Shown: positions 23,296 through 31,992, counted from the first letter of the stretch. The stretch: DNA of 32,427 bases from Actinomycetota bacterium (GCA_009698845.1 WLPI01000008.1:1-32427), one strand, 5' to 3'. The notes: generated from the sequence alone by a model not told the origin. Numbers and translations: made by a program.

Positions 23296-24429
23296 ATGGA
23301 AGAAAAAGTGGGAATAGGGAGAGATACAGATTTCTCTCGTCGCTCAATACTACGTACCTCGGCACTAGCCGGCGCTGGAATTGGAGCAGCACAACTACTG
23401 GGTGCTTCTCCAGCAGTGGCATTAGGTGGAACAGCTAATGCAAAGCTAGATAAGGCAATCAAAGATATGGTTAAAGGACGCACAATAAAGGTTGGCTTCA
23501 CACCTCCTGTATTGTCTGAAAACTTTACACAGATTGAAAGTGCGGCTTGGCGCAAGATGGCTGAGTTTGAGAAGCGCTTTGGAGTCAAATGGGTTTGGGA
23601 ACGCCAAGCACCAGTTGGTGACTTCAACGCCGTTCAGGGAACTTTAGGAATTGTTCAGTCATGGATCAGTCGTCGATTTGATGCTATTGCAGTATGTACT
23701 GGTGCCAACTTCGCGACGGTACAAGATCTGTACAAGACCGCAAATTCAAAGGGACTTAAGGTTTTCCAGTTTAACCAACCTGCAGAGCTGTACCCAGAAT
23801 CTGACCTTGAGACAGTTTCGAATATCGGCTACGACAATCGTTGGCAGTCCGGTTACCTCGCTGGCACATACTTGGCAAAAGCCTTGGGCGGGAAAGGAAA
23901 AATCCTACAAATTTGGGGACCATCTGGTTCAGATTGGACTCGCGGCCGTAGGATTGGATTCGACAAAGCCCTTAAGGAGAACCCTGGTATTAAAGTTGTA
24001 GGGGAAGCCGATGGAGGATACGTTCGTGACAAGGGATTTACTGCAGCACAGGACCTCTTGACAAAGTATCCTGATGTGAACGCAATCTACGGCGAAAATG
24101 AGGAAATGGCACTCGGTGCGTCTCAAGCAATCGATGCAGCTGGCCTCAAGCACTGGAATGGAAAGACCGGTATTTTGACAATTGGCGCTGACGGTCTCAT
24201 TTCTGGATTTAAAAAAATCGCGGAAGGCAAGCTAACTGCCACAGTTGATATTGGCGGAATCGACCAGGGTCAAAATCTGATTGAAACCATTTTTGCAACT
24301 GTTGCACTCGGTCAGACTGTAACTCAAATTGTTAACAACCCAACACAGGTTGTGGATAAGTCAAATTACAAATGGCACCAGGCTTATGCGCAGTGGGCAC
24401 TTGACACACCACGTAAGTATGGCAAGTAA
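23296..24429 (+). CDS. Tat-exported sugar ABC transporter substrate-binding protein (ribose type)
   Basis: A 377-residue protein. The N-terminus has a twin-arginine signal, DFSRRSILRTSALAGAG with Arg15 and Arg16, then a hydrophobic stretch and cleavage near VALGG. The mature part is a type I sugar-binding fold (Peripla_BP_4 group): INVGFTP-like first strand, NIGYDNRWQSGYLAGTYLA, and NAIYGENEEMALGASQAI near the hinge. Tat export implies folding in the cytoplasm before secretion, which is unusual for this class. ATG 23296 has GGGGAG 6 bases upstream; ATG 23291 is out of frame. It is the ligand-binding part of the importer encoded just before it. Confidence 0.92.
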   Translation: MEEKVGIGRDTDFSRRSILRTSALAGAGIGAAQLLGASPAVALGGTANAKLDKAIKDMVKGRTIKVGFTPPVLSENFTQIESAAWRKMAEFEKRFGVKWVWERQAPVGDFNAVQGTLGIVQSWISRRFDAIAVCTGANFATVQDLYKTANSKGLKVFQFNQPAELYPESDLETVSNIGYDNRWQSGYLAGTYLAKALGGKGKILQIWGPSGSDWTRGRRIGFDKALKENPGIKVVGEADGGYVRDKGFTAAQDLLTKYPDVNAIYGENEEMALGASQAIDAAGLKHWNGKTGILTIGADGLISGFKKIAEGKLTATVDIGGIDQGQNLIETIFATVALGQTVTQIVNNPTQVVDKSNYKWHQAYAQWALDTPRKYGK

Positions 24430-24468
24430 CAGAACTTAACCTAAAAAATCGAATCCAAGGAGGCAAAA

Positions 24469-25212
24469 ATGGCGACAGAAAACAAGGGGGTCATCCCCGT
24501 AAAGCAATTGAAACTTTCTGATGCCGTCGCCGCACAACTTGAAAGCTTGATTCGATCAGGCCACTTTGGTGCCGAGGGTAAATTTCCTTCCGAACGCGAT
24601 TTAGCAGAACAGTTCGGTGTCGGTCGCAGCAGTATGCGAGAAGCGATCAGTAAATTGGAAACCCTCGGCATCATTGTGCGCTCACATGGGGTCGGGACTT
24701 TTGTTCTAGATTCCAGTGAGCAATCTCAGATAAGTATGTCATTGCTGTCTGCAGGAGAAGTTACCGCTCTTGAACTATTCAATGTTCGTTACGCAGTTGA
24801 ACCTGATGGTGCCGCCATGGCCGCAAATCGTCGCACAGCTAAAGATATCCAGGAGCTGAAAGCAATCCTGAAGGAAGCAGCAGCGCCTGATATCTCTGCA
24901 AAGGATTTTGTGAAATTAGACTCTGAATTTCATAGTTTGATTGCCGAAGCAACTAGGAATCGTCTATTCATTCAGATCTATAAGCAGGTCGCCCCCCATC
25001 ACGTGATTTATTCAGAAAAAGTGATTTTAATTCAAAATCGCATGGCCCTTGCTCATCAAGGTCACCTTCGAATCCTGGAAGCCATCATCGCTCAAGATGA
25101 AAAACTTGCCAAGAAGGAAGCTTATGCCCACTTGAAATGGGCTGAAAAAGACCTAGTTAAAGAAATAAACAAGTTAGAAGAAAAGAAGTCAAAAAATAAG
25201 AAAAGCAAGTAA
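24469..25212 (+). CDS. GntR-family regulator, FadR subfamily
   Basis: A 247-residue protein with an N-terminal winged helix (residues 14-80; FPSERDLAEQFGVGRSSMREAISKL, quoted in part, is the GntR signature). The C-terminal helical FCD domain shows the metal-site pattern of this group: DSEFH (Asp/His), HQGHLRIL and a later His in AYAHLKW. The last 13 residues are Lys-rich. FCD domains usually bind a sugar acid or other carboxylate, which fits the dehydratase and aldolase genes downstream. The ATG follows AAGGAGG. It probably binds the palindrome at 19517 and controls both divergent units. Confidence 0.93.
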   Translation: MATENKGVIPVKQLKLSDAVAAQLESLIRSGHFGAEGKFPSERDLAEQFGVGRSSMREAISKLETLGIIVRSHGVGTFVLDSSEQSQISMSLLSAGEVTALELFNVRYAVEPDGAAMAANRRTAKDIQELKAILKEAAAPDISAKDFVKLDSEFHSLIAEATRNRLFIQIYKQVAPHHVIYSEKVILIQNRMALAHQGHLRILEAIIAQDEKLAKKEAYAHLKWAEKDLVKEINKLEEKKSKNKKSK

Positions 25213-25239
25213 TCATCTATCACTCAATAAGGAGAAAAA

Positions 25240-25935
25240 ATGTCATCACTAGATTTCACATATAAGAACATCGACAAGTACATCAACCGTTCGAACATGA
25301 TCGTTGACAAAATCGATCCAAAAAAGTCTCTTCTGCTCGTTCTTGATATGCAGCACGCCTGCGTAACACGAGGAGGAGCTATGTACATCCCAAGCATTGG
25401 CGGCGCTCCAGAGGGTGCAGATGTTGTTCAGCCAGTACTTAATGTCTTAAATGCTTGCCGCAAAGTTGGGATTCCAGTGGTCTGGTCAATGTGGGGCTTA
25501 CGTGAAGATGGCAAGGATGCAGGCTATGCAGATAAGAAGTGGGGCGTTGATTTGATGAACTTCCCAGGATCCTGGGGTCACGGTGGAGATGAATTAGATT
25601 CAAACCTTGTTCCGCTTCCAGGTGAGCCAATCATGAAGAAGCACCGCTTCTCATCATTCTACGGAACAGCGCTCAACGAATACATGAAGCGTGCAGGTGC
25701 TGACACACTGATTATCGCAGGTGTATCTACCGCAAATTGCATGCTCACAACTGCAATTGATGGAGCTAACCAAGATATCAAGGTAATTTGCTTGGCAGAT
25801 ACCACAAGTGCGATTCCAGCATCACTTGAGAACCAGCCTGATGGTTATGGACAGCATTGGGAAGCACTTCGAAACATTCAGGCAAATCACGGTGATGTTC
25901 GGCTAAGCACCGAGATTCTTCCACAGCTCGTCTAA
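25240..25935 (+). CDS. Isochorismatase-like cysteine hydrolase
   Basis: A 231-residue protein with the family triad Asp36 (LVLDMQ), Lys134 (KKHRFSSF) and Cys167 (GVSTANCM). Such enzymes cleave amide, carbamoyl or ester-like bonds (nicotinamidase, N-carbamoyl hydrolases and others). It has no signal peptide, so it acts in the cytoplasm. It follows the regulator after 27 bases with AAGGAG before the ATG. Such an enzyme is not part of known Entner-Doudoroff-type sugar acid pathways. It may open a lactone or remove an amide group from the imported compound. This is inference. Confidence 0.9.
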   Translation: MSSLDFTYKNIDKYINRSNMIVDKIDPKKSLLLVLDMQHACVTRGGAMYIPSIGGAPEGADVVQPVLNVLNACRKVGIPVVWSMWGLREDGKDAGYADKKWGVDLMNFPGSWGHGGDELDSNLVPLPGEPIMKKHRFSSFYGTALNEYMKRAGADTLIIAGVSTANCMLTTAIDGANQDIKVICLADTTSAIPASLENQPDGYGQHWEALRNIQANHGDVRLSTEILPQLV

Positions 25936-25984
25936 TAAGTAGCCAATTCACAACTCACTCAATAACAGTCGAAAGGAACGAAAC

Positions 25985-26509
25985 ATGAGCATTCAAGGCA
26001 AGAGAATTGCGTTGATGATCGAAGACGAATACCAAATCCTAGAAGGTTGGTACCCGTATCTTCGGTTGACCGAAGCAGGAGCAAAGGTGACTGTCATTGG
26101 TAGCGGTACCAAAACTTCATACCTAAGCAAAGAGGAATATCCCATGGATGCAGATGCTTCTGCTTCGGATGTTTCGCCTAATGACTTTGACGGGGTAATT
26201 GTTCCTGGTGGATTTGCGCCAGACAACATGCGCCTTCATAAGCCAATGATCAATTTGGTCAAGGGAATTTATGATCAAGGCAAGATGACCGCCGCCATAT
26301 GCCATGGTGGATGGATTCTGGCTTCCGCCGGTGCGGTGAAAGGTCGAAAAGTAACCGGTTATGCACCGATTGAAGACGACGTTGTTAATGCTGGTGGAAT
26401 TTGGGTATCTGATCAAGCGGCTGTCGTAGATGGAAATGTAATTACATCTAGAACACCACCAGACCTGCCAGCTTTCACAAAAGCAATTATCGGGTACTTC
26501 GAGAAGTAA
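25985..26509 (+). CDS. PfpI/DJ-1-family protein
   Basis: A 174-residue protein close to the PfpI/YhbO type: MIEDEYQILEGWYPYLRL near the N-terminus contains the conserved Glu, and AAICHGGW carries the nucleophile Cys106 followed by His107. The segment VTGYAPIEDDVVNAGGIWV is also diagnostic (quoted in part). Family members are described as proteases, glyoxalases, deglycases or sugar-related hydratases; the true role here is open. GAAAGGA precedes the ATG. It sits between the isochorismatase-like and flavoprotein genes, so it may act on the same metabolite or repair damage by reactive keto-sugars. Confidence 0.9.
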   Translation: MSIQGKRIALMIEDEYQILEGWYPYLRLTEAGAKVTVIGSGTKTSYLSKEEYPMDADASASDVSPNDFDGVIVPGGFAPDNMRLHKPMINLVKGIYDQGKMTAAICHGGWILASAGAVKGRKVTGYAPIEDDVVNAGGIWVSDQAAVVDGNVITSRTPPDLPAFTKAIIGYFEK

Positions 26510-26527
26510 GTCGGAAAGGATTTCAGA

Positions 26528-28198
26528 ATGACACCGAAAATCAAACCAGCACCGGTAGATGTTGTAATCGTTGGCTTAGGTGCAAATGGTGGAACAGCTG
26601 CAAAAGTATTGAGTGAAGCAGGTTTGAAGGTTGTCGGTCTTGAGCGCGGTCCATGGCTCAAGAACGATAAGCATTATTCAGGCGATGAATTGAAGTTTGT
26701 TAACAGAAACTACATGTGGCCTGATTCAAAGCTGACTCCTCGTACTGTCCGTCGCAGCGAGACCGAAGTTGCAGAGCCTTATCCGTTTTCAATGACCCCT
26801 CAGCTCGTTGGAGGCGGAACAAATCACTGGGCGGGTTGGGTACCGCGGCCGCGTGAATCTGACTTCATGCTTCGGTCTTTACATGGCGATATTGATGGAG
26901 CGAGTTTGGTGGATTGGCCATTTCGTTACGATCATCTAGAGCCATATTTAACAAAGGTTGAGTGGGAGTTCGGTGTATCAGGTATTGCTGGTGCAGATAA
27001 GACCGAACCTTTCAGAAGCAAGCCTTATCCAAGCATGCCTTTGCCTCCTACTCGATGGGGCAAGAAATTTTACGATGCGTGTAACAAGATGGGAATTAAT
27101 GCTTTCCCAATCCCACATGCAAGCGTGACTAATGGCCACAAGGGTCGCAATCCGTTTAACCGCACTAGTTTTTGGAATCAATATGGAGATCCAAGTGGTG
27201 CTCGTTCAAACACTGCAACGACCTTTATTCCAGAGGCAATTGCGACAGGTAATTTCGAACTTAGATCAGAAGCTTTCGTCCGCGAAGTCGTAGTTGGCAA
27301 AGATGGTAAGGCTACTGGCGTTATCTACGTTGATGAGGATGGTGCTGAGATTCAGCAAGATGCAAAGGTTGTAATTCTCACTTTGGGAGCTATTGAATCT
27401 GCGCGCCTTATGTTGATGTCTAAGTCTTCAAAATTTCCAGAAGGTATTGCTAACTCATCCGGTCTCGTTGGAAAGAATGCAACATTCCACGAGTACCTGT
27501 TCGCAATCGGATTTTTCGATAAAGATATCGATGATCCTGTATATGGATGGGCCGGAAATTATATTAGTGGCGGAACAATGGACTTCTACGAGACCGACGA
27601 GAGCCGTGGATATATTGGTGGAAGCATCACTGCAGCTTCGCAGACATGTCACCCAATTAACATGGTCTTCCCTGGTCGTCCGCTTTGGGGTCAAGCCCTC
27701 AAGGATTCTGACAGAACTTTCTTTAGCCATGCGATGAAGATTGGTCTCATTCTTCACGACTTACCACAAGAGTCTAATCGTGTTGACCTCGATCCTAATG
27801 TTAAGGATTACATGGGTCTTCCAGTAGCTCGTATTACTCACAAGGCGCATGCAAATGACGTCGCAATGGGTAAGTGGCAAGTTGATAAGAACGTTGAAAT
27901 TCTTGAGATGGCAGGAGCTCGAAAGACAATCCCTGTTTATCTTGATCAAATGACGGGAAATACTTGTCACCAACACGGTACTGCGCGCATGGGATTTGAT
28001 CCTGCGAAGTCAGTACTTAATGAATGGTGCCAGTCCCATGATGTCGAGAATCTCTTTGTTCTAGACGGATCAGGATTCCCAACTGCAACAGGCGTGAATC
28101 CAACTCTAACAATGATGGCTAATGCTTGGAGATGCTCAGATTACATTGCTGACTATTACCTCAAGGGACGCGAAATGCGTCTAGAGCAACCGAAGTAA
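26528..28198 (+). CDS. GMC-family FAD-dependent sugar dehydrogenase, large subunit, cytoplasmic
   Basis: A 556-residue protein with the FAD-binding GLGANGG at residues 16-22, ERGPW after the second strand, a GGGTNHWAGW segment, TLGAIESARLM, HQHGTARMG, and the C-terminal LDGSGFPTATGVNPTLTMMANA (in part), which holds the active-site Asn and second FAD contact. It belongs to the gluconate 2-dehydrogenase / FAD-glucose dehydrogenase branch. It lacks any export signal. The next gene encodes a subunit-3 partner, while the usual cytochrome c subunit is absent. It should oxidise the imported sugar to a lactone or keto-sugar. The electron acceptor is unknown. Confidence 0.92.
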   Translation: MTPKIKPAPVDVVIVGLGANGGTAAKVLSEAGLKVVGLERGPWLKNDKHYSGDELKFVNRNYMWPDSKLTPRTVRRSETEVAEPYPFSMTPQLVGGGTNHWAGWVPRPRESDFMLRSLHGDIDGASLVDWPFRYDHLEPYLTKVEWEFGVSGIAGADKTEPFRSKPYPSMPLPPTRWGKKFYDACNKMGINAFPIPHASVTNGHKGRNPFNRTSFWNQYGDPSGARSNTATTFIPEAIATGNFELRSEAFVREVVVGKDGKATGVIYVDEDGAEIQQDAKVVILTLGAIESARLMLMSKSSKFPEGIANSSGLVGKNATFHEYLFAIGFFDKDIDDPVYGWAGNYISGGTMDFYETDESRGYIGGSITAASQTCHPINMVFPGRPLWGQALKDSDRTFFSHAMKIGLILHDLPQESNRVDLDPNVKDYMGLPVARITHKAHANDVAMGKWQVDKNVEILEMAGARKTIPVYLDQMTGNTCHQHGTARMGFDPAKSVLNEWCQSHDVENLFVLDGSGFPTATGVNPTLTMMANAWRCSDYIADYYLKGREMRLEQPK

Positions 28199-28220
28199 GA
28201 ATCCAAAGAAAGGAAAAATA

Positions 28221-28958
28221 ATGAGTTCAAAAGCAGACTGGAAGACGATTCTCGAACCTGTCAATCCAGATTCAAATGAGCCGCTCTTTTTTACAAAGCA
28301 CGAGTGGGATACAGTCGAAGCTATTGCTGCGCGAATTATCCCTACCGATCATGACCCGGGTGCCAAAGAAGCAAGAGCTGTTGTCTTTATCGATCGCTAC
28401 CTATCGGGCATTAGTTATATTTTTGCATCGGCAGATGGCAGTGGATTCTTGGAAATTGATGGCAAGCACGCACATTCATGGCGCGCTCGTATCAGTGACT
28501 TGCAGAAAGTTTACCGAGAGGGGTTGCTTGTAGTTGACGAAGTCAGCATGAGCACTTATTCAAAGAAGTTTGTTGCTCTCGATAACGAGTCTCAAGACGC
28601 AGTTCTTGTGAAGGTATCGGGTCAGCCAAAACCTGGAGCTGTAAATCTTGGAACTACAGAGCCTGCAACAACATTCTTTCAATTTGTATCAGATGACGGT
28701 CTTCCTTTCTGGCCGGCAATCTGCCTCCATGTTAAGCAAGGTTTTTATGCAGATCCTGTCTACGGCGGAAATAAAAATCATATGGGGTGGAAAGTCATTG
28801 GCTTCGATGGGCCAGAGAACCTAAAGGACACCATGGATGGTACTTACACAACCGCAGATAAATTCACAGGTGATTACAACTGGGGAGAATTGATTCCAGT
28901 ACTAGCTAACCAAAGTGATTTTCCGGTACCAGTGAAGTCTGAAGGCATGTACAACTAA
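28221..28958 (+). CDS. Gluconate 2-dehydrogenase subunit 3-like protein without Tat signal
   Basis: A 245-residue protein. The family hallmark is HVKQGFYADPVYGGNKNHMGW (in part), from His170 to about residue 190, ending GWKVIGF. In known GMC complexes this small subunit often carries a Tat signal and carries the flavoprotein out of the cell. Here the N-terminus is MSSKADWKTILEPV, with no twin arginine or hydrophobic stretch, so the complex stays inside. AAAGGA lies upstream of the ATG, 22 bases after the flavoprotein stop. It probably stabilises or matures the flavoprotein. Confidence 0.9.
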   Translation: MSSKADWKTILEPVNPDSNEPLFFTKHEWDTVEAIAARIIPTDHDPGAKEARAVVFIDRYLSGISYIFASADGSGFLEIDGKHAHSWRARISDLQKVYREGLLVVDEVSMSTYSKKFVALDNESQDAVLVKVSGQPKPGAVNLGTTEPATTFFQFVSDDGLPFWPAICLHVKQGFYADPVYGGNKNHMGWKVIGFDGPENLKDTMDGTYTTADKFTGDYNWGELIPVLANQSDFPVPVKSEGMYN

Positions 28959-28982
28959 TGAGTAATTTTTACGAACCTTTAC

Positions 28983-29002
28983 ATTCGATTACGGAATTGA
29001 AT
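28983..29002. repeat. Short inverted repeat in the 100-base gap before the dehydratase gene
   Basis: ATTCGATT (28983-28990) and AATTGAAT (28995-29002) pair at 7 of 8 positions around ACGG. No clear promoter or terminator goes with it, so a second regulated start of the dehydratase-aldolase-kinase genes is possible but unproven. Confidence 0.35.
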
Positions 29003-29058
29003 CTGTAGAGCACGCTAGGCCTTGAGGAATTATCAATGATGAATTGGAGAAGTAGAGA

Positions 29059-30189
29059 ATGAAGATCGAAAGCGTCACAGCTTATCCAGTGGGACTGCCT
29101 CTTGAGGAAAACCTTCAATGGGGTGCGATGTCGGTAAGCACAAAAGGCGGCATCGTCGTTGAGGTCAAGACCGACGAAGGATTAATTGGAGTAGGTGAGG
29201 CTGGATTTTCATCTGAATACTTCTCGACAGTTGGACCGCTTATTAATGATCAATTAGGACCACTTATTATCGGTCGTGACCCACAAGATATATCTGCACT
29301 TTGGCATGACATGATGCGATCAACACATATGTGGGGTAGAAGAGGTATTGAAACCTACGCCCTCAGTGGAATAGATATTGCATTATGGGATTTGTTCGGC
29401 AAGATTACTTCACAGCCTGTCCATCGCCTTCTTGGAACAGCACAAAATTCGGTGCGTGCGTATTATGCGCCATCATTTAAGCACCCTGATATGGCGATTA
29501 AGGAAGCAATTCAGGCGACGGAGCTAGGATACACAGCAATCAAATTGCGCGTCGATGGGAATTTGAGGAGCGCCGTCAGCTTAGTCTCGCAAGTGAGAAC
29601 AGCTGTTGGTAATTCAATTGATCTTATGGTTGATGCGAATATGTGTTATGACCGCAGAGGTGCGCTAGCGCTTGCAAAGGAATTTCAAGACCTTGGTGTT
29701 TTTTGGCTGGAAGAGCCGATTATGTCGCGCAGTCTTTCACAGTACATCAATGATCATTCATGGCTAGCCGATCGAGTGGATTTACCGTTAGCTGGTGGTG
29801 AAAGCCTGCTCACTCGCTACGAGTACATCGACCTTATGGCCAAGCTTCCATTTGATTACATCCAACCAGATGCGGCAAGCGTTGGGGGAATTTCGGAGCT
29901 TAAGCGAATTGGTGATATGTCTAGTTCTTGGAACCTCAAGCTGGTTCCACATATTGGCTGTTCTTCAGGAACTGGAATTGGTTTAGCCGCAGCGCTTAAC
30001 GTAATTTTGAGTTGTGACAATGCACCGCTAATCGAAGTTGACGCTTATGGGGGATTGGGTTGGGAAGGATTCCTTACAAATCCACTCAATGTTCAGAATG
30101 GACAATTAATCTCTAACAATCAACCAGGAATTGGCGTAACTCTGGCACCTAGTGGGCGCGAACAGTTCAGTTTGTTACCGCGAGTTTAA
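29059..30189 (+). CDS. Enolase-superfamily sugar acid dehydratase (mandelate racemase subgroup)
   Basis: A 376-residue protein. Metal ligands are visible as Asp192 (DANMCYD), Glu218 or 219 (WLEEPI) and Glu249 (GGES). The general acid/base pair is Asp271 (QPDAASVGGI) and His298 (VPHIGCSSG). At the second-strand KxK position it has Lys162-x-Arg164 (IKLRV). This is the layout of acid-sugar dehydratases that turn an aldonate into a 2-keto-3-deoxy acid. GGAGAAG precedes the ATG. With the aldolase and kinase just downstream the product is likely a KDG-type compound. The aldonate is not identified. Confidence 0.92.
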   Translation: MKIESVTAYPVGLPLEENLQWGAMSVSTKGGIVVEVKTDEGLIGVGEAGFSSEYFSTVGPLINDQLGPLIIGRDPQDISALWHDMMRSTHMWGRRGIETYALSGIDIALWDLFGKITSQPVHRLLGTAQNSVRAYYAPSFKHPDMAIKEAIQATELGYTAIKLRVDGNLRSAVSLVSQVRTAVGNSIDLMVDANMCYDRRGALALAKEFQDLGVFWLEEPIMSRSLSQYINDHSWLADRVDLPLAGGESLLTRYEYIDLMAKLPFDYIQPDAASVGGISELKRIGDMSSSWNLKLVPHIGCSSGTGIGLAAALNVILSCDNAPLIEVDAYGGLGWEGFLTNPLNVQNGQLISNNQPGIGVTLAPSGREQFSLLPRV

Positions 30190-30206
30190 AGGTGACTAAT
30201 CTGAGC

Positions 30207-30851
30207 ATGAATAAGCCTGGGAGATCAATGTTCGCCATTGCAAAACAAAAGCTAATGCCGGTCGTCATCATCAATGATGTCAGCCAAGCGGAGCCGCTTA
30301 GGGAGGCACTAAAGCAAGGTGGCATTTTCACTGCAGAAGTAACTCTGCGGACACCTAATGCGCTCAGAATTATTAAGATAATGTCAGAAGATCCAGATTT
30401 TTGTGTTGGTGCAGGGACAGTTTTATCTCCAGGGGATGTCGATAAGGCTCAATCTGCAGGAGCTCAATTTGCAGTTTCTCCGGGTCTGAGTATTGCAGTT
30501 GCCGATGAATGTGATCGCGCTGCTATGCCACACTTCCCTGGAGTTGCCACGCCCACTGAAATTCAGAGAGCGCGCGACCTGGGATTTAATGAGTTGAAAT
30601 TCTTTCCCGCCGAGGCACTGGGGGGTGCGCAATATTTGAAGGCAGTAGTGGCTCCTTTCCATGATATGAAATTCATTCCGACAGGAGGAATTAATCTTTC
30701 AAATGTCGATTCATATCTTGCCGTACCTCAGGTTCTAGCCGTAGGTGGATCGTGGATTGTCAGTGAAAAACTCTTGGCAGCTGGAGATTTTTCAGCAGTT
30801 ACTTCTTTATCTCGCGAAGCACTTGCTCAGATGAATTCGCATTCTAGTTAA
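30207..30851 (+). CDS. KDPG-type 2-keto-3-deoxy-acid aldolase
   Basis: About 214 residues with the class I aldolase signatures of KDPG/KHG aldolase: the active-site Glu in TAEVTLRT (residue 44), the Schiff-base Lys in LKFFPAE (about 131), and the phosphate-binding PTGGI plus VGGSW. It cleaves a 2-keto-3-deoxy-6-phospho acid to pyruvate and a triose phosphate, or a related compound. ATG 30207 has AAAGGTG about 12 bases upstream. GTG 30192, only 2 bases after the dehydratase stop, is the alternative and would add five residues. It is followed after 2 bases by the kinase gene. Confidence 0.92.
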   Translation: MNKPGRSMFAIAKQKLMPVVIINDVSQAEPLREALKQGGIFTAEVTLRTPNALRIIKIMSEDPDFCVGAGTVLSPGDVDKAQSAGAQFAVSPGLSIAVADECDRAAMPHFPGVATPTEIQRARDLGFNELKFFPAEALGGAQYLKAVVAPFHDMKFIPTGGINLSNVDSYLAVPQVLAVGGSWIVSEKLLAAGDFSAVTSLSREALAQMNSHSS

Positions 30852-30853
30852 GT

Positions 30854-31972
30854 TTGGGGCCACACTTGAAGAAAATCTTGGAAATTAAATCTGCTGAGAG
30901 CTGTGAATTTGATGCTCTGGCTTTGGGTGAAGTAATGCTTCGCCTTGACCCCGGAAACACCCGTATTCGCACTACGAGACGATTTGATGCATGGGAAGGC
31001 GGGGGAGAATACAACGTTATTCGTGGGCTCCGAAAAGTTTTTGGATTTAACACTGCAATAGTTACATCTCTAGCGCAGAACGATGTGGGTCTTCTGGTCG
31101 AGGATTTGATACTTCAAGGTGGAGTTGATTCCCGCTTCGTTAAATGGGAGAAGCATGACGGCGTAGGCCGTAAAGTGAGAAACGGTTTGAATTTCACTGA
31201 ACGTGGTTTTGGTGTCAGAGGCGCTCTTGGCGTCTCAGATCGCGGTCACACAGCTGTTTCACAACTAAGAAAAGGCGATGTTGACTGGGAACATATCTTT
31301 GGTGAACTAGGCGTTCGCTGGTTTCACACTGGTGGAATCTTTGCTGCACTTTCGGATTCAACTCCAGATGTAGTAGAAGAAGCGATGATTTCTGCTCGGA
31401 AGCATGGCACGATTATTTCTTACGACCTGAACTTTCGACCAAGCCTTTGGCAGGATATAGGTGGAAAAGCTAAAGCTCAAGAAGTTAACCGAAGGCTAGC
31501 AAAGTATGTAGATGTCATGATTGGGAACGAGGAAGACTTTATTGAGGCACTTGGTTTTTCTGTAAAGGGTATGGATGCCAATTTCACCAATCTCGAAATT
31601 GATGGATTTCAAACAATGATCCTTGATGCAGTAAATGATTTTCCAAATTTTAAGGTAATTGCAACCACCTTACGTTCTGTTAATTCAGCGAGCGATAACG
31701 ATTGGTCAGCAATAGCGTGGTCACGAGAAACTGGTTTAGTTCAATCGAGAAAATGGAAGAGTCTAGAAATCTGGGATCGTGTAGGCGGCGGGGATAGTTT
31801 CGCTTCCGGTTTGGTTTTCGGGTTGATATCCGAGCAAGCCTTGCAAGAATCTGTAAATCTTGGGGCAGCACATGGAGCAATAGCTATGACAACTCCTGGT
31901 GATACGTCAATGGCTAGTCGCAGCGAAGTTGAAAAGCTTGCTAGCGGCGGAAGTGCACGAGTCCAACGATAA
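30854..31972 (+). CDS. PfkB-family sugar kinase, 2-keto-3-deoxygluconate kinase type
   Basis: A 372-residue kinase with the N-terminal Gly-rich GGGEYNVIRGL, an SYDLNFRPSLW segment typical of KDG kinases, and the PfkB signature DRVGGGDSFASGL with the catalytic Asp314. It should phosphorylate the dehydratase product to the substrate of the aldolase. It is longer than many KDG kinases (about 310-340), with an extra segment near residues 235-265. There is no ATG near the start; TTG 30854 (2 bases after the aldolase stop) or TTG 30866 are the candidates. It is the last gene of the operon. Confidence 0.9.
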   Translation: MGPHLKKILEIKSAESCEFDALALGEVMLRLDPGNTRIRTTRRFDAWEGGGEYNVIRGLRKVFGFNTAIVTSLAQNDVGLLVEDLILQGGVDSRFVKWEKHDGVGRKVRNGLNFTERGFGVRGALGVSDRGHTAVSQLRKGDVDWEHIFGELGVRWFHTGGIFAALSDSTPDVVEEAMISARKHGTIISYDLNFRPSLWQDIGGKAKAQEVNRRLAKYVDVMIGNEEDFIEALGFSVKGMDANFTNLEIDGFQTMILDAVNDFPNFKVIATTLRSVNSASDNDWSAIAWSRETGLVQSRKWKSLEIWDRVGGGDSFASGLVFGLISEQALQESVNLGAAHGAIAMTTPGDTSMASRSEVEKLASGGSARVQR

Positions 31973-31992
31973 ATGAGGTAAATGCCCTCTAA

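Noticed and set aside
31973-31992. GAGG...CCTC repeat as a terminator between the kinase and the last gene
   Set aside because: The stem is only four or five pairs and there is no U-run.
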